The notes: generated by a model from the sequence alone, not told the origin. A DNA stretch of 64,000 nucleotides from Sphingomonas sp. S-NIH.Pt15_0812 (GCF_003951315.1 NZ_QLJH01000001.1:124001-188000); one strand, 5' to 3'; shown: positions 8,353 through 20,616, numbered from the stretch's first letter. Numbers and translations are program-made.

Positions 8353-10266
8353 ATGGCAAAAGTAATCGGAATCGATCTCGGCACCACCAACAGCTGCGTT
8401 GCGGTGATGGAGGGCGGCAAGCCCAAGGTGATCGAGAACACCGAGGGCGCACGTACCACCCCGTCCATCGTCGCCTTCGCCAAGGATGGGGAGCGACTGA
8501 TCGGCCAGCCCGCCAAGCGTCAGGCGGTCACCAACCCGGACAACACCATCTTCGCGGTGAAGCGCCTGATCGGCCGTCGTTTCGACGATCCGGTCACCCG
8601 CAAGGACACCGAGCTGGTCCCCTACACCATCGCGCGCGGCAGCAATGGCGACGCCTGGGTCACGGCGGGCGGCAAGGATTACAGCCCGTCGCAGATCAGC
8701 GCCTTCACGCTCCAGAAGATGAAGGAAACCGCCGAGGCCTATCTGGGCGAGACGGTGACGCAGGCGGTCATCACCGTGCCGGCCTATTTCAACGACGCGC
8801 AGCGCCAGGCGACCAAGGACGCCGGCCAGATCGCCGGCCTGGAAGTGCTGCGCATCATCAACGAGCCGACGGCGGCGGCGCTCGCCTATGGCCTGGAGAA
8901 GCAGGACGGCAAGACGATCGCGGTCTACGATCTGGGCGGCGGCACGTTCGACGTGTCGATCCTCGAGATCGGCGACGGCGTGTTCGAGGTGAAGGCCACC
9001 AATGGCGACACCTTCCTGGGCGGCGAGGATTTCGACAACAAGATCGTCGATTACCTGGCCGACGGCTTCAAGAAGGATGAGGGCATCGACCTCACCAAGG
9101 ACAAGCTGGCGCTCCAGCGTCTGAAGGAAGCGGCCGAGAAGGCGAAGATCGAGCTGTCCTCGGCCCAGTCGACCGAGGTCAACCTGCCCTTCATCACCGC
9201 CGACCAGAACGGCCCGAAGCATCTGGTGAAGACCATCACCCGCGCCGATCTGGAGCGTCTGGTCGAGGACCTGATCAAGCGCACGCTGGAGCCCTGCAAG
9301 AAGGCGCTGGCCGATGCCGGCGTCTCCGCCTCCGAAGTGTCGGAAGTGGTGCTGGTCGGCGGCATGACCCGCATGCCGCGCGTCCGTGAAGTGGTGAAGT
9401 CGTTCTTCGGCAAGGACCCGCACACCGGCGTCAACCCGGACGAGGTCGTGGCGATGGGCGCGGCGATCCAGGCCGGCGTGCTTCAGGGCGACGTGAAGGA
9501 CGTTCTGCTGCTCGACGTGACCCCGCTGTCGCTGGGCATCGAGACGCTGGGCGGCGTGTTCACCCGCATGATCGACCGCAACACGACGATCCCGACCAAG
9601 AAGTCGCAGACCTATTCGACCGCCGACGACAACCAGGGCGCGGTGACGATCCGCGTGTTCCAGGGCGAGCGCGAGATGGCGGCGGACAACAAGCTGCTCG
9701 GCCAGTTCGACCTGGTCGGCATCCCGCCCGCGCCGCGCGGCGTGCCGCAGATCGAGGTCACGTTCGACATCGACGCGAACGGCATCGTCAACGTGTCCGC
9801 CAAGGACAAGGGCACGGGCAAGGAGCAGCAGATCCGCATCCAGGCCTCGGGCGGCCTGTCGGACGCCGACATCGACAAGATGGTCCGCGACGCGGAGCAG
9901 TTCGCCGAGGACGACAAGAAGCGTCGTGCGTCGGCGGAGGCGAAGAACAACGCCGAATCGCTGATCCACACCACCGAGCGACAGCTCGCCGACAATGGCG
10001 ACAAGGTCGACGAGGCGCTGAAGTCGGAGATCGAGGCGGCGGTCGCCGAGGCCAAGTCGGCGGTCGAGAGCGGCGATGTGGAGCGCATGAACGAGAAGGC
10101 GCAGGCGCTCGCGCAGGTCGCGATGAAGCTGGGCCAGGCGATCTACGAGAAGCAGGCCCAGGCCGAGGCGTCGCCTGCGGGCGGCGCGGCCGCCGGCGGC
10201 CAGGCCGGTGGCGACGATGTGGTCGACGCCGAGTTCTCGGAAGTCGACGACTCGCACAAGGCGTAA
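8353..10266 (+). CDS. dnaK: molecular chaperone DnaK (Hsp70)
   Basis: 637 aa, normal length. ATP-dependent chaperone working with DnaJ and GrpE. The start at 8353 gives the canonical [19 protein letters not shown]; the in-frame ATG nine codons upstream would add a non-conserved extension. The Hsp70 signatures [16 protein letters not shown] and [17 protein letters not shown] are present, as is the linker [21 protein letters not shown]-terminal lid ends in a Gly/Ala-rich region and [13 protein letters not shown] purine-rich GAGGGG (8335-8340) lies upstream. A strong hairpin separates it from dnaJ. Confidence 0.98.
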   Translation: MAKVIGIDLGTTNSCVAVMEGGKPKVIENTEGARTTPSIVAFAKDGERLIGQPAKRQAVTNPDNTIFAVKRLIGRRFDDPVTRKDTELVPYTIARGSNGDAWVTAGGKDYSPSQISAFTLQKMKETAEAYLGETVTQAVITVPAYFNDAQRQATKDAGQIAGLEVLRIINEPTAAALAYGLEKQDGKTIAVYDLGGGTFDVSILEIGDGVFEVKATNGDTFLGGEDFDNKIVDYLADGFKKDEGIDLTKDKLALQRLKEAAEKAKIELSSAQSTEVNLPFITADQNGPKHLVKTITRADLERLVEDLIKRTLEPCKKALADAGVSASEVSEVVLVGGMTRMPRVREVVKSFFGKDPHTGVNPDEVVAMGAAIQAGVLQGDVKDVLLLDVTPLSLGIETLGGVFTRMIDRNTTIPTKKSQTYSTADDNQGAVTIRVFQGEREMAADNKLLGQFDLVGIPPAPRGVPQIEVTFDIDANGIVNVSAKDKGTGKEQQIRIQASGGLSDADIDKMVRDAEQFAEDDKKRRASAEAKNNAESLIHTTERQLADNGDKVDEALKSEIEAAVAEAKSAVESGDVERMNEKAQALAQVAMKLGQAIYEKQAQAEASPAGGAAAGGQAGGDDVVDAEFSEVDDSHKA

Positions 10267-10279
10267 CGAAGTGACGATC

Positions 10280-10330
10280 GCGCCCCGTCGACCCGCCGGC
10301 CTTCGCCGGTACGGGTTGGCGGGGCGCTTT
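10280..10330 (+). terminator. intercistronic hairpin terminator/attenuator between dnaK and dnaJ
   Basis: GCGCCCCG (10280-10287) pairs with CGGGGCGC (10320-10327), enclosing an inner stem GCCGGC-cttc-GCCGGT flanked by ACCCG and CGGGT. It is followed by TTT. It lies inside the dnaK-dnaJ pair and so probably reduces read-through, giving much more DnaK than DnaJ, rather than ending all transcription. Confidence 0.7.
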
Positions 10331-10344
10331 CCTGTGAGGCGCGC

Positions 10345-11469
10345 ATGAGCACCCAGATCGATTATTACGAGCTGCTCGAATGCGAGCGCACCGCGGATGC
10401 GGGGACGATCAAGTCGTCCTATCGCAAGCTCGCGATGAAGTATCATCCGGACAAGAATGCCGGGTGCAAGGATTCCGAGGCCAAGTTCAAGGCCGTGTCC
10501 GAAGCCTATGACGTGCTGAAGGACCCGCAGAAGCGCGCGGCCTATGACCGGTTCGGCCATGCCGCCTTCCAGAATGGCGGCGGCGGTGGCGGCCATGCCG
10601 GGGCCGGGGATTTCAGCGGCTTCTCCGACATTTTCGAAAGCGTCTTCGGCGAATTCATGGGCGGGCGCGGCGGTCGCCAGCAGGCCCGGCGCGGCGCGGA
10701 CCTGCGCTACGACATGGATGTCTCGCTGGAGGAGGCCTATCACGGCAAGCAGACCGAGATCACGGTCGACGTGTCCGCCGAATGCGACACCTGCCACGGC
10801 TCGGGCGCCAAGCCCGGCACCCATGCCGCCACCTGCCGCCAGTGCAACGGCCATGGCAAGGTGCGCGCGCAGCAGGGCTTCTTCGTGGTCGAGCGGACCT
10901 GCCCGGTCTGCCAGGGATCGGGCCAGGTGATCGCCGATCCGTGCGGCGACTGCCGGGGCGAAGGCCGCGTCGACAAGACCAAGACGCTGCAGGTCAACAT
11001 CCCGCCCGGCGTCGACGAAGGCACGCGCATCCGCCTGACCGGCGAGGGCGAGGCGGGGCCGCGCGGTGCGCCGGCCGGCGACCTCTATATCTTCCTGCAT
11101 GTGAAGCGCCACGCGATCTTCGAGCGCGAGGGCACGTCGCTGTTCGCGCGCGCGCCGATCAGCTTCACCACGGCGGCGCTGGGCGGATCGCTGTCGATCC
11201 CCGGGCTGGACGGCCGCACGCACGAGATCAAGATCCCGGCGGGCATCCAGTCCGGCAAGCAGCTGCGCCAGCGCGGCGCCGGCATGCCGGTCCTGCAGGG
11301 GCGCGGGCAGGGGGACCTGGTCGTGCAGATCGACGTCGAGACGCCGACCAGATTGTCGACGCGCCAGCGCGAGCTGCTCGAACTGTTCCGCGAGACGGAG
11401 ACGGGCGACGAATGCCCGGCGAGCCAGGGCTTCTTCGCCAAGCTGAAGGGTGTGTTCGCGGGCGAGTGA
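10345..11469 (+). CDS. dnaJ: co-chaperone DnaJ (Hsp40)
   Basis: 374 aa. It stimulates DnaK ATPase and delivers substrates. The J domain (residues 3-70) has YHPDKN with the HPD tripeptide. A Gly/Phe-rich region follows ([20 protein letters not shown]). Four CxxCxGxG-type zinc repeats come next: [24 protein letters not shown] and CGDCRGEG. The C-terminal substrate-binding domains contain [21 protein letters not shown]. One unusual point is [17 protein letters not shown], where the common form is GDKEAEEKFK. The gene begins 17 nt after the hairpin behind dnaK. Confidence 0.97.
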   Translation: MSTQIDYYELLECERTADAGTIKSSYRKLAMKYHPDKNAGCKDSEAKFKAVSEAYDVLKDPQKRAAYDRFGHAAFQNGGGGGGHAGAGDFSGFSDIFESVFGEFMGGRGGRQQARRGADLRYDMDVSLEEAYHGKQTEITVDVSAECDTCHGSGAKPGTHAATCRQCNGHGKVRAQQGFFVVERTCPVCQGSGQVIADPCGDCRGEGRVDKTKTLQVNIPPGVDEGTRIRLTGEGEAGPRGAPAGDLYIFLHVKRHAIFEREGTSLFARAPISFTTAALGGSLSIPGLDGRTHEIKIPAGIQSGKQLRQRGAGMPVLQGRGQGDLVVQIDVETPTRLSTRQRELLELFRETETGDECPASQGFFAKLKGVFAGE

Positions 11470-11503
11470 CGCCATGCCCGGGGGCGGGCGGACAGGGGGA
11501 CGC

Positions 11504-11923
11504 ATGGCGGAGATCGTGCTGGCGCTGCTTGGATTATGGGCGGTGACGGCGATCGCCCCCGCGACCCCCGCCGCCGTGGCGATCCGCCACTGGCTGGTCG
11601 TCCGCCCCGCAGAGTGGCTGCGCCGGATCGGGCGCGGCCATGTCGCGCTGCTCGTCATCGTCGCGATCCTGATCCCGGCCACGGCGTGGCTGGCGGGGCG
11701 GGACAGCGTGCCGCTGGCCGGCATGGCGCTGCCGGAACTGGCGAGCTGGGCGGCGACGTTCGAAGTCACGACCCTGATCGACCTCATGATCGCGGGTCTG
11801 GCGGCGGGGGCGAGCCTGCGCTTCGGGCGTCTCTCGTTCATGGGTCACCGATGGCGCCGAAACGCTCGGCCCGAACCGGATCATGCGGAGGCGCAACGGT
11901 GCGAGGACTGCGGGTCGCACTGA
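11504..11923 (+). CDS. small membrane protein of unknown function
   Basis: 139 aa from the ATG at 11504, behind a purine-rich AGGGGGA. Two to three hydrophobic segments are visible: residues 2-25 (MAEIVLALLGLWAVTAIAP), about 48-66 (ALLVIVAILIPATAWLAG), and a third weaker one (LIDLMIAGLAAGASL). The C-terminus is polar and ends in CEDCGSH. No family is recognised. It follows dnaJ by 34 bp on the same strand and may be read with it. Confidence 0.5.
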   Translation: MAEIVLALLGLWAVTAIAPATPAAVAIRHWLVVRPAEWLRRIGRGHVALLVIVAILIPATAWLAGRDSVPLAGMALPELASWAATFEVTTLIDLMIAGLAAGASLRFGRLSFMGHRWRRNARPEPDHAEAQRCEDCGSH

Positions 11924-11934
11924 CGCCCCTCTGG

Positions 11935-12036
11935 CTCCCTGGCGAAGGCCGGGGCGCAGTTGGGCGACGCCGGTGACGACGTGCAGCGCTCCGTTGCAGC
12001 AGCCTTCCCAACTGGTCCCCGGCCTTCGCCGGGGAA
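11935..12036. repeat. family A REP doublet (REPIN)
   Basis: Two inverted copies of a REP-like palindrome, built around GGCGAAGGCC (left, 11935-11964) and CCCCGGCCTTCGCCGGGG (right, 12007-12036), with CAGTTGGG/CCCAACTG tails facing inward. The left copy has one mismatch in its hairpin stem. It fills most of the 225-bp gap between the membrane protein gene and mscS; I see nothing else in that gap beyond presumed promoter sequence. The same family brackets the nuclease gene at 53.7 kb. Confidence 0.85.
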
Positions 12037-12148
12037 CGGGATGACCAAACCGTTCCAACTATCAAATCCGCCCCCTAACCGGTAACCGCCTCCACTCTCA
12101 TGCTGCACCGCAGCGGAACCGCCATGGCCGATAGCGGTTGGACGCGGC

Positions 12149-13222
12149 ATGACCCTGATCCATTCGCTTCGGCTACCGGCCGACTGGGCATGGCTGCAAA
12201 GCGTGGTGGCCGTGTCGATCGCGGTGCTGGTCGCGCTGGCGGCGCATGCGCTGGCGATGCGCCTGGTGGTGCGCGCCGGCACCAGGCGGCGACGGGAGGC
12301 GCGGACGCTGGTCGTCGCGCAGGTGCGCCGGCCGCTGCAATGGCTGTTCGTCGCCATCGCGGTCAGCTTCGTCGCGCGCGCCCTGCCGATGGACCGCGAC
12401 CTTCGCGACCTGTGGGAGCGGTTGCTTGGCTTCGGCTTCCCGGCGCTGTTGGGCTGGACGGCGGCGGGGCTGCTGCAAGCGACGCAGCGCCTGGTCGAAC
12501 TACGTGCCGACATCAGCGTCGAGGACAATCTCGCCGCGCGGCGCAAGCGGACGCGCGCGACCATCCTGGGGCGGATCGGCAGCTTCGCCATCGCCTTCGT
12601 CACCATCTGCCTGATGCTGCTGAGCGTGCCCGGCATCCGGTCGATCGGGGTGACGCTGATGGCCTCGGCGGGTATCGCCGGCCTGGTGGTCGGTGCCGCC
12701 GCGCAACCCGCGCTCAAAAACCTGATCGCCGGCGTCCAGATGGCCTTCACCGAGCCGATCCGGCTCGACGACGTGGTGATCGTCGGCGGCGAATGGGGAC
12801 GGATCGAGGAGATCCGCCTCACCTTCGTCGTCATCAAATTATGGGACGAGCGCCGGCTGGTGGTGCCGGTGTCGAAGTTCCTGGAGGAGAGCTTCCAGAA
12901 CTGGACGCGCGAGACCAGCCAGTTGCTCGGCTCGGTCTTCTGGTATGTCGATCCCGGTGCGGACGTGGCGCGTATCCGGGAGGCCATCGGCCGCGCGGTC
13001 GAGGCGAGCGAGCGATGGGACAAGCGCTTCTGGAACTGCCAGGTGACGGACGTGAAGGCCGACGCGATCGAGATTCGCGGGCTGATGACGGCGCGCAACG
13101 CCTCGATCGCCTTCGACCTGCGCTGCGAGGTGCGCGAGGCGGTGCTCGACTATATCCGGCGCGAGATGCCGGAGGCGATGCCGCGCGCCCGCGTGGAACT
13201 GCCCCAGCGGGCGGGCGGCTGA
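12149..13222 (+). CDS. MscS-family mechanosensitive channel
   Basis: 357 aa inner-membrane protein. Four hydrophobic segments occupy the first ~190 residues. The pore helix region is Gly/Ala-rich ([25 protein letters not shown], about residues 168-193), followed by the MscS beta domain [18 protein letters not shown] and [16 protein letters not shown], and a C-terminal alpha/beta domain. These channels release solutes on hypo-osmotic shock. Next to it, on the opposite strand, are the otsBA trehalose genes, so both loci relate to osmotic stress. The start at ATG 12149 follows a REP-containing leader. Confidence 0.9.
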   Translation: MTLIHSLRLPADWAWLQSVVAVSIAVLVALAAHALAMRLVVRAGTRRRREARTLVVAQVRRPLQWLFVAIAVSFVARALPMDRDLRDLWERLLGFGFPALLGWTAAGLLQATQRLVELRADISVEDNLAARRKRTRATILGRIGSFAIAFVTICLMLLSVPGIRSIGVTLMASAGIAGLVVGAAAQPALKNLIAGVQMAFTEPIRLDDVVIVGGEWGRIEEIRLTFVVIKLWDERRLVVPVSKFLEESFQNWTRETSQLLGSVFWYVDPGADVARIREAIGRAVEASERWDKRFWNCQVTDVKADAIEIRGLMTARNASIAFDLRCEVREAVLDYIRREMPEAMPRARVELPQRAGG

Positions 13223-13229
13223 GGCGCGG

Positions 13230-14606
13230 CTATTCGCCCGCCGCCTCCAGCGTGTCGAGGAACAGGCGGCACCACCAGAACACGTCCTCGCGCCGCACGC
13301 CTTCGATCAGCGCCTGCCAGCGGCGGATACGCTCCTCGCGCGGCATGGACAGGGCGGTGACGATCGCGTCCGCCATTTCCTCGGCGCTGTACGGATTGAC
13401 CAGCACCGCCTCGCGCATCTGCGCCGCCGCGCCGGCGAAGACGGACAGCACCAGCACGCCGGGATCGTCCGGGTCCTGCGCCGCGACATATTCCTTGGCG
13501 ACCAGGTTCATGCCGTCGCGCAGCGGCGTGACCAGCGCGATATGGGCGGCGCGGTAGATGCCGGCCAGTTCCTCGCGCGGATAGCCGTGGTTGACGTAGC
13601 GGATCGGCGTCCAGTCGATATCGGCATATTCGCCGTTGATCCGGCCCGACAGGGCATCGAGATCGGACCGGATCTCCTGATAGGTGTCGACCTTCTCGCG
13701 GCTCGGCGGCGCGATCTGGAGGAAGCTGGTCAGGCCGCGCCGGTCGGGATGATTGGCGAGGAAGCGGTCATAGCCCAGGAAGCGTTCGCGCAGACCCTTG
13801 GAATAATCCAGCCGGTCGACGCCGACCAGGACGCTCCGTCCGGTGGCGGACATGTACAGCCGGTCGCGTGCGAAATTGGCTTCGGCGGACAGGGCGGCCG
13901 CCTCGAACTCGGCGGTGTCGATGCCGATCGGCGCGACGATCGCGCGGATCGTGCGCCCGCCCGCCGACACGATGTCGCCGTCCACCGTGCCGCCCATGAT
14001 GCTGGTGACGTAATGCTGGAAACTGTCCAGCCAGTCCGCGGTATGGAAGCCGACCACGTCATAGGCGAAGAGCGAGTCGACCAGCTTGCGGTGGCTGGGC
14101 AGCGCGGTCAGCAGCCGGGTCGGCGGCCAGGGCGTGTGGAGGAAGAAGCCGATGCGATTGCGCATCCCCCGCCGCCGCATCATCTGGCCCAGCGGGATCA
14201 GGTGATAGTCATGGACCCAGACCAGGTCCGGCTCCTCGATCAACGGCATCACCGTGTCGGCGAAGCGGCCGTTGACGCGCTGGTAGCCGCCCTCGAAATC
14301 GCGTTCGAACTCGGTCAGGTCGATCCGGTAATGGAAGAGCGGCCAGAGCGTGCGGTTGGCGAAGCCGTTATAATATTCGTCGATATCCTGTTCTTCGAGG
14401 TCGATCGTCGCGGTGTTGACGCCGTCGCCCTCGGCGCGGTGGATGGTGCCGTCGAACGTCTCGCACGTGTCGCCCGACCAGCCGAACCACAGGCCGCCAT
14501 GTTCGCGCAGCGCCGATTGCAGCGCCACCGCCAGCCCGCCCTGATTTGCGCTGGCGCCCTTTTTCGGCACGGCGACGCGGTTGGAGATGACGATCAGCCG
14601 GCTCAT
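13230..14606 (-). CDS. otsA: alpha,alpha-trehalose-phosphate synthase
   Basis: 458 aa, GT20 family. It makes trehalose-6-phosphate from UDP-glucose and glucose-6-phosphate. The ATG at 14606 gives [17 protein letters not shown], the conserved N-terminus; longer reading is non-homologous. Recognised blocks include [10 protein letters not shown], the [10 protein letters not shown] motif, [20 protein letters not shown] and the C-terminal [20 protein letters not shown]. Its ATG overlaps the otsB stop (14603-14606), giving an otsB-otsA coupled pair. mscS ends 7 bp away, convergent. Confidence 0.96.
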   Translation of the reverse strand: MSRLIVISNRVAVPKKGASANQGGLAVALQSALREHGGLWFGWSGDTCETFDGTIHRAEGDGVNTATIDLEEQDIDEYYNGFANRTLWPLFHYRIDLTEFERDFEGGYQRVNGRFADTVMPLIEEPDLVWVHDYHLIPLGQMMRRRGMRNRIGFFLHTPWPPTRLLTALPSHRKLVDSLFAYDVVGFHTADWLDSFQHYVTSIMGGTVDGDIVSAGGRTIRAIVAPIGIDTAEFEAAALSAEANFARDRLYMSATGRSVLVGVDRLDYSKGLRERFLGYDRFLANHPDRRGLTSFLQIAPPSREKVDTYQEIRSDLDALSGRINGEYADIDWTPIRYVNHGYPREELAGIYRAAHIALVTPLRDGMNLVAKEYVAAQDPDDPGVLVLSVFAGAAAQMREAVLVNPYSAEEMADAIVTALSMPREERIRRWQALIEGVRREDVFWWCRLFLDTLEAAGE

Positions 14607-15376
14607 GCGGCATCCGCCTTGTCGGCGAGGGCGGCCAGCCAGTCGCGCATCGCCGCGACGCCGCTCAACCGGTAGCGGGCCTGGGTCTCGCGCGGGTCGT
14701 CGACCAGCACGCCCGCGCCGCCCAGACCCTGCGCGGCGGCGAAACCGTCCTCGTCGGTGCGGTCGTCGCCGAAGAACCACGGGGTACTGCCCTGCATCGC
14801 CGGGTCGTCGAGCAGCGTCCGCACCGCTTCGCCCTTGTCGCCGGGCAGGCGGACCTCGACCATCATCTTGCCGCGATTGGCGTGGAGGCCGAATTGGTGC
14901 GCGACCCGCTCCGCCATCGCCACCGCATCGGCCTCGCGCTCGGGGCGCTGGCGGAAGTGGAGCGACGCGCCGAGCGACTTGGCCTCGAACAACAGGCCCT
15001 CCAGATCGGCATAGGCGCGCAGTTCGGCGCAGGCGGCCTCCAGCGCCTCGGACCGCTGCGGCGTGACATGACCGGCGGCGGGGGTACGGCGTTCCGCGCC
15101 ATGGCTGCCGGCGACGGCGACCTGTTCGAGATGGCGGTGCAGGAACCCGTCGAGCTGCGCGATCGATCGGCCGCTGACGATCGCGACGCGGCCCGGCATC
15201 GCGGTCGCCAGCCGGCCGAGCAGCAGGCCGAGCCCATCATCGACCACCACCGTATCGGGGGTGGGGGCCAGATCGACCAGGGTGCCGTCGAAATCGAGGA
15301 AGAGGCTGACGGACATAGGGTCCGGCAGCGGCGGTGGGGCAAGATCGTTGACCATGGCACAGGAACCCGTTGCCAT
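14603..15376 (-). CDS. otsB: trehalose-6-phosphate phosphatase
   Basis: 257 aa, HAD superfamily. It dephosphorylates trehalose-6-phosphate. HAD motif I is FLDFDGTLVDL (about residue 25), motif II VAIVSGRS, and the late motif FFGDDRTDEDGF. GSHGAERR and EVRLPGDKGEAV are also conserved OtsB segments. The start is uncertain: ATG at 15376, 15355 or 15316 are all in frame and none has a clear Shine-Dalgarno; homology begins close to the last one. It is followed directly by otsA. Confidence 0.94.
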   Translation of the reverse strand: MATGSCAMVNDLAPPPLPDPMSVSLFLDFDGTLVDLAPTPDTVVVDDGLGLLLGRLATAMPGRVAIVSGRSIAQLDGFLHRHLEQVAVAGSHGAERRTPAAGHVTPQRSEALEAACAELRAYADLEGLLFEAKSLGASLHFRQRPEREADAVAMAERVAHQFGLHANRGKMMVEVRLPGDKGEAVRTLLDDPAMQGSTPWFFGDDRTDEDGFAAAQGLGGAGVLVDDPRETQARYRLSGVAAMRDWLAALADKADAA

Positions 15377-15483
15377 GGGGCCATGTTCCGGCCTCTGACG
15401 GGTTCCGCGACGCCGGATTCCGCCAAAAACCGCGAAGCCGCGACGAAGAAAGGATTTTCAGGCGGATGCGTGAAGACGTTCTT

Positions 15484-15572
15484 CGGTGCTCCTTTTAGGG
15501 CAGAAGCGCAGGGTTCCGCATATCGTCAGGAGGCGTCCTGCTTGGCCCTGGACTCCTGCCTTCGCAGGAGCA
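15484..15572. repeat. family B REP doublet, one arm decayed
   Basis: The right arm contains ACTCCTGCCTTCGCAGGAGC with an inner GCTCCTGCG-type hairpin (15550-15570). The left arm (GTGCTCCTTTTAGGGCAG, from 15485) looks like a degraded inverted partner. It lies in the 278-bp gap upstream of otsB and behind the oxidoreductase gene; nothing else was recognised in that gap. The same family brackets the nuclease gene at 59.4 kb. Confidence 0.65.
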
Positions 15573-15654
15573 CAAGCACCATGCGCATGTGCCGGGCGGA
15601 TGGGCGATGGTCTCCTCGGACCGGAAGAGTGTCGACCCGGCGCGTGCCGACCGT

Positions 15655-16944
15655 CTACGCGTCGGCCGGCGGCATCGGCCCCCGGAAGGCATCCTTGCCG
15701 CTGACCGCCGCCAGCTTCACCGGCTTGCCGGTGCGCGCGCTCTCGTAGATCGCCTCCATGACGACATGGTCCTGCACGCCCTCCTCGCCCGGGGTGCGGG
15801 GCTTGCGATCGGCGAGGATGCAGTCGGCCATATGGTCGATCTCCTCGGCGAACTGGTTCTTGGGCGGGATGTTGACCTGCTGGCGCTCGTCCAGCTCGCC
15901 CTGGTTCTGGGCGATGTACATCTGCAGGCCGCGATATTGATAGGCCTTGGGCATCTCCAGCGTCGCGCGGGCGAAGTTCAGCGTCTGCGCCTTGTTGTCG
16001 CGCGCGCCATAGCTGGTCAGGCATTGCACATAGGTTTCCCCCGGGAAACATAAGGTGAACGCGACCGTCTCCTCCACTTCGGCATAGCGCGGGTCGCCCG
16101 GTGGCGAATATTGGTGGGCGACGACCTCGACCGGTTCCTGTGCGGTCAGGAAACGGGCGGTGTTGATGCAATAGAGGCCGATATCGGGGAGCGAACCGCC
16201 CCCCGACTGGGCACGCTTGTGCCGCCATTGCTTCGCGCCGTCGGGGGCGACGGTCTGGGTGTTGGTCATCGACGCAGCGACCAGCCGGCCGAATGTCCCC
16301 TCCTGCACGAAGCGGCGGGCGCGCTGGTTATAGGGTTCGTACTGGATGCGATAGGCGATCATCAGCTTGACGCCGGCCTTGTCGCAGGCCGCGACCATCG
16401 CGCGGGCGTCCTTGGCGGACGTCGCCATGGGCTTTTCGCACAGCACATGCTTGCCGGCGCGGGCGGCGCGTTCGGTATATTCGCGGTGCATCCCGTTGGG
16501 CAGGACGATATAGACCGCCTTGACGCTGGGATCGTCGCGGAGCCGGTCGAAGCCGGCATAGTCGTAGCAATGCTCCGGCGGGATGCCATATTGCGCGGCG
16601 ACGGTGCGCAGCTTCTCCGGACTGCCCGACACCAGCGCCGTGACCTTCGCCTTCCTGCACTCGGCGAAGGCGGGCAGGATCTCCTCCAGCGACAGGCGGC
16701 CCAGCGCGACGACCGCGAAGCCGACCCGCTGCTCGGGCGGCATCGGGGCCGGGGGCGGCGCGGACTTGGGATCGGCCTCGCCCCGCCATTCCGGGAAGAC
16801 GACCTTGCCGCCTTCCACCCGGCCGCGATCGACGTCGGAGGGCGGCGGAAGCTGCTGCGCGTCGGCGGCGCGGGCGCCCAGCACCAGCCCGGCGGCGGCC
16901 CCGCCCATCTTCAGCATCACGCGGCGATCGATTGCGTCGGGCAT
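15655..16944 (-). CDS. Tat-exported Gfo/Idh/MocA oxidoreductase (glucose-fructose oxidoreductase-like)
   Basis: 429 aa from the ATG at 16944, which has GGGGAAG 7 nt upstream. The N-terminus [18 protein letters not shown] with the following ARAADAQQ is a twin-arginine signal, and a Pro-rich stretch (about residues 60-70) follows, as in Zymomonas glucose-fructose oxidoreductase. The Rossmann part starts at [20 protein letters not shown], and the EKP motif occurs in [11 protein letters not shown]. Family members reduce or oxidise sugars with tightly bound NADP in the periplasm; the actual sugar is unknown. It lies 17 bp downstream of the PccR-like gene but is probably functionally separate. Confidence 0.85.
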   Translation of the reverse strand: MPDAIDRRVMLKMGGAAAGLVLGARAADAQQLPPPSDVDRGRVEGGKVVFPEWRGEADPKSAPPPAPMPPEQRVGFAVVALGRLSLEEILPAFAECRKAKVTALVSGSPEKLRTVAAQYGIPPEHCYDYAGFDRLRDDPSVKAVYIVLPNGMHREYTERAARAGKHVLCEKPMATSAKDARAMVAACDKAGVKLMIAYRIQYEPYNQRARRFVQEGTFGRLVAASMTNTQTVAPDGAKQWRHKRAQSGGGSLPDIGLYCINTARFLTAQEPVEVVAHQYSPPGDPRYAEVEETVAFTLCFPGETYVQCLTSYGARDNKAQTLNFARATLEMPKAYQYRGLQMYIAQNQGELDERQQVNIPPKNQFAEEIDHMADCILADRKPRTPGEEGVQDHVVMEAIYESARTGKPVKLAAVSGKDAFRGPMPPADA

Positions 16945-16961
16945 CGGTGAACTTCCCCTGT

Positions 16962-18308
16962 TCAGACAATGCGATAGGGAACGACCCGGCGCGTATCCGG
17001 CTCCACCGAAATGCGCCGGTCCGCCGGGGGAAAGGCGCGCTGGTCGCAATCGGGGCGGGGACAGAGCCGACAGGAGATGCCGATCCGCGTCGCGGACCCC
17101 GCGCGATCGACCGCATCGGCATAGACGAAGTCGGCGGCATGGCCCGCCTCGCACCCCAGCACCACCGCATAGCGGCGCGGCGCGCGTGCGAAGCGGCCGG
17201 AAGGCTTTACCAGCCCCTTGGCCATCGAGACATAGCGGACGCCGTCCGGCGTCTCGGCGAGCTGGACCAGGATGCGGTCGGGGATCGCGACCGCCTCATG
17301 GACATGCCACAAGGGACAGGCCCCGCCGAACCGCGCGAATTGCAGCCGCGTCGCCGAATGCCGCTTGGTGATGTTGCCCGCCATGTCGACCCGGCAGAAA
17401 TAGAAGGGGACACCCTCCGCCCCCGGCCGTTGCAGGGTGGAGAGGCGGTGGCAGGCCTGTTCGAAGCTGACGCCGAACGCGCGCGACAATTGGTCGATAT
17501 CGTGGCGCAACCGCCGCGCCTCGGCCCGGAACCGGTCATAGGGCATCAGGATCGCCCCCGCCGCATAATTGGCGAGACCGACGGCCAGCAGCCGCCGCGC
17601 CTCCGCGCTCTCCAGCCCGGACGCCGCCACGATCGCCGCCACCGGCTCGGCGAGCGCCACGGCCGCCAGCCGGTGCGCGATCTGGAAGCGGCGGCTTTCC
17701 GGCGGCAGCGCGCCGTTCAGCAGCAGGTCGCGCCCGGTCATGCGCGCGATCGGCGATTCCGGGTCGGGATCGGTGCGGACCGTCACGCCGTGCGCGGCCA
17801 GCGCCGCCTCGACATCGCCCGCCCGCGCCTCTCCCGCCCGGTCGAGCGGGTCGATATAGTTGCCCGCCTCGTGGAACCAGTCGCGCACCGCCTCCCAGGG
17901 CAGGCGGGTGGAGCCGCCGGCGGTCAGCGTCTCCTCGGCGAGCGCCAGCCGTTCCTCCGCCGCGCGCTTGGCGGCGTGGAGCGCGATCAGCCGGTCGGCG
18001 ATCTCGGGCCGCTCGACTGCCAGCCGCGCCGCCGCCTCCGCCTCCAGCGGGGGCAGGGCGGGATCGGCCAGCGCCGCGCCCAATGCCGCCAGCCGGCGCG
18101 CCGGCTCCGCCCCCTCGATCGCCGCCAGCGCCTGCGGATAGTGGCGGGCCAGCGCCGCGCTGACGGCGGCGGTCAGCGGCCGCTCGCCGCTTTCGAGCTG
18201 CGACAGATAGCTGACCGACAAGCCAAGCCGCGTCGCCATCGCCCGCTGGTTGAGCCCGGCGGCGCGGCGGAGGGCGCGCAACTGGTCGCCGGCATAGAGT
18301 CTGGCCAT
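16962..18308 (-). CDS. XRE-family short-chain acyl-CoA responsive regulator (PccR/ScfR-like)
   Basis: 448 aa. An N-terminal helix-turn-helix ([34 protein letters not shown], residues about 10-40) is followed by a middle IrrE-like segment and a C-terminal DUF2083 domain rich in Cys/His ([17 protein letters not shown]). Related proteins (RamB; PccR of Rhodobacter) control acetate or propionate metabolism. Here it is divergent from pccB across a 114-bp gap containing three TTCGCAA repeats, so control of the propionyl-CoA genes is a well-supported inference. The symbol is left blank because orthology was not tested. Confidence 0.85.
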   Translation of the reverse strand: MARLYAGDQLRALRRAAGLNQRAMATRLGLSVSYLSQLESGERPLTAAVSAALARHYPQALAAIEGAEPARRLAALGAALADPALPPLEAEAAARLAVERPEIADRLIALHAAKRAAEERLALAEETLTAGGSTRLPWEAVRDWFHEAGNYIDPLDRAGEARAGDVEAALAAHGVTVRTDPDPESPIARMTGRDLLLNGALPPESRRFQIAHRLAAVALAEPVAAIVAASGLESAEARRLLAVGLANYAAGAILMPYDRFRAEARRLRHDIDQLSRAFGVSFEQACHRLSTLQRPGAEGVPFYFCRVDMAGNITKRHSATRLQFARFGGACPLWHVHEAVAIPDRILVQLAETPDGVRYVSMAKGLVKPSGRFARAPRRYAVVLGCEAGHAADFVYADAVDRAGSATRIGISCRLCPRPDCDQRAFPPADRRISVEPDTRRVVPYRIV

Positions 18309-18321
18309 GGCGGCGGTGTAG

Positions 18322-18351
18322 TTCGCAAGGTGATCCTTCGCAACTTCGCAA
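18322..18351. promoter_or_regulatory. TTCGCAA repeats, candidate operator of the PccR-like regulator
   Basis: Three copies of TTCGCAA at 18322-18328, 18337-18343 and 18345-18351 lie between the divergent regulator gene and pccB. The motif resembles the TTTGCAAA-type half-sites reported for PccR/RamB proteins. The repeats start 14 bp from the regulator start codon, so binding could repress the regulator itself and control pccB. Confidence 0.5.
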
Positions 18352-18422
18352 CTTCACATTTGCCTGGGGCCGCGCGGCGGGGCACAAGGTCGATCGCCGT
18401 GTCCGCAACGAGAGGAACTGCC

Positions 18423-19945
<1,523 letters not shown>

Positions 19946-19949
<4 letters not shown>

Positions 19950-20200
19950 GCGCTGACATCGTCAAATCGCTGGCGATCCTGGCCTTTGGCGTCGTGCCGT
20001 GTCTGCATTGCCCCCGCGCGGCCTGGCGAGAGTTCAAAGCCGGAGTGGGACACGGGCATCACGGAGATTACCTGCGCGACACGATGCCGATCCGCTTTTG
20101 GGGTACGATCGTCGGAACCGCGGCTGCGGGTATGTTAGGAATCATCTTGACGACTTTCTCGGTTACGACGCTGATCGCGCACTGGAATTCAGCCCTATGA
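19946..20200 (+). CDS. small membrane protein, unknown
   Basis: 84 aa if read from the GTG at 19946, which overlaps the pccB stop (GTGA). The ATGA at its end overlaps the methylmalonyl-CoA epimerase start. Two hydrophobic segments are visible: residues 6-20 ([15 protein letters not shown]) and 50-77 ([16 protein letters not shown] onward). No Shine-Dalgarno is seen. The double stop/start overlap and the filling of an otherwise 247-bp gap favour a real gene. A shorter version from an internal ATG (20083) is possible. No family recognised. Confidence 0.5.
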
Positions 20201-20616
20201 CCCTGGGCCGCCTCAACCATGTCGGCATCGCGACGCCGTCGATCGACGCGTCGATCGCGACCTATCGCAGCCTGCTCGGCGCGAGCGCGATCGGCGAGCC
20301 GTTCGATCTGCCGGCCCAGGGCGTGCGGGTGTGCTTCATCGACGCGCCCAACACGCAGATCGAGCTGATCCAGCCCTATGACGATGCGTCGCCGATCGCG
20401 GGCTTCCTGCGGAAGAACCCGGCCGGCGGGCAGCATCACCTCTGCTTCGAGGTGGCGGACATCCACGCCGCGATCGCCGAGCTGACCGCTCAAGGCGCCA
20501 CCGTGCTTGGAGAGCCGCGCATCGGCGCGCATGGCACGCCGATCGTCTTCGTCCATCCGCGCGACATGGGCGGGGTGCTCGTCGAACTGATGGAAACGCC
20601 CGAGGAGCATGGATGA
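20197..20616 (+). CDS. mce: methylmalonyl-CoA epimerase
   Basis: 139 aa, glyoxalase/VOC fold. It interconverts the S and R forms of methylmalonyl-CoA between the carboxylase and the mutase. The N-terminal LNHVGIATPSIDASI carries the metal-binding His, GGQHHLCFEV the second, and GVLVELMET the C-terminal Glu. The ATG at 20197 overlaps the preceding stop, and the gene ends by overlapping the next start (20613-20616), so it sits firmly in the propionate operon. Confidence 0.94.
   Translation: MTLGRLNHVGIATPSIDASIATYRSLLGASAIGEPFDLPAQGVRVCFIDAPNTQIELIQPYDDASPIAGFLRKNPAGGQHHLCFEVADIHAAIAELTAQGATVLGEPRIGAHGTPIVFVHPRDMGGVLVELMETPEEHG

Noticed and set aside
8227..11841. Long open frame on the minus strand opposite dnaK and dnaJ
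   Set aside because: It mirrors two conserved chaperone genes, has repetitive Asp/Val/Leu-rich composition and no recognisable domain.
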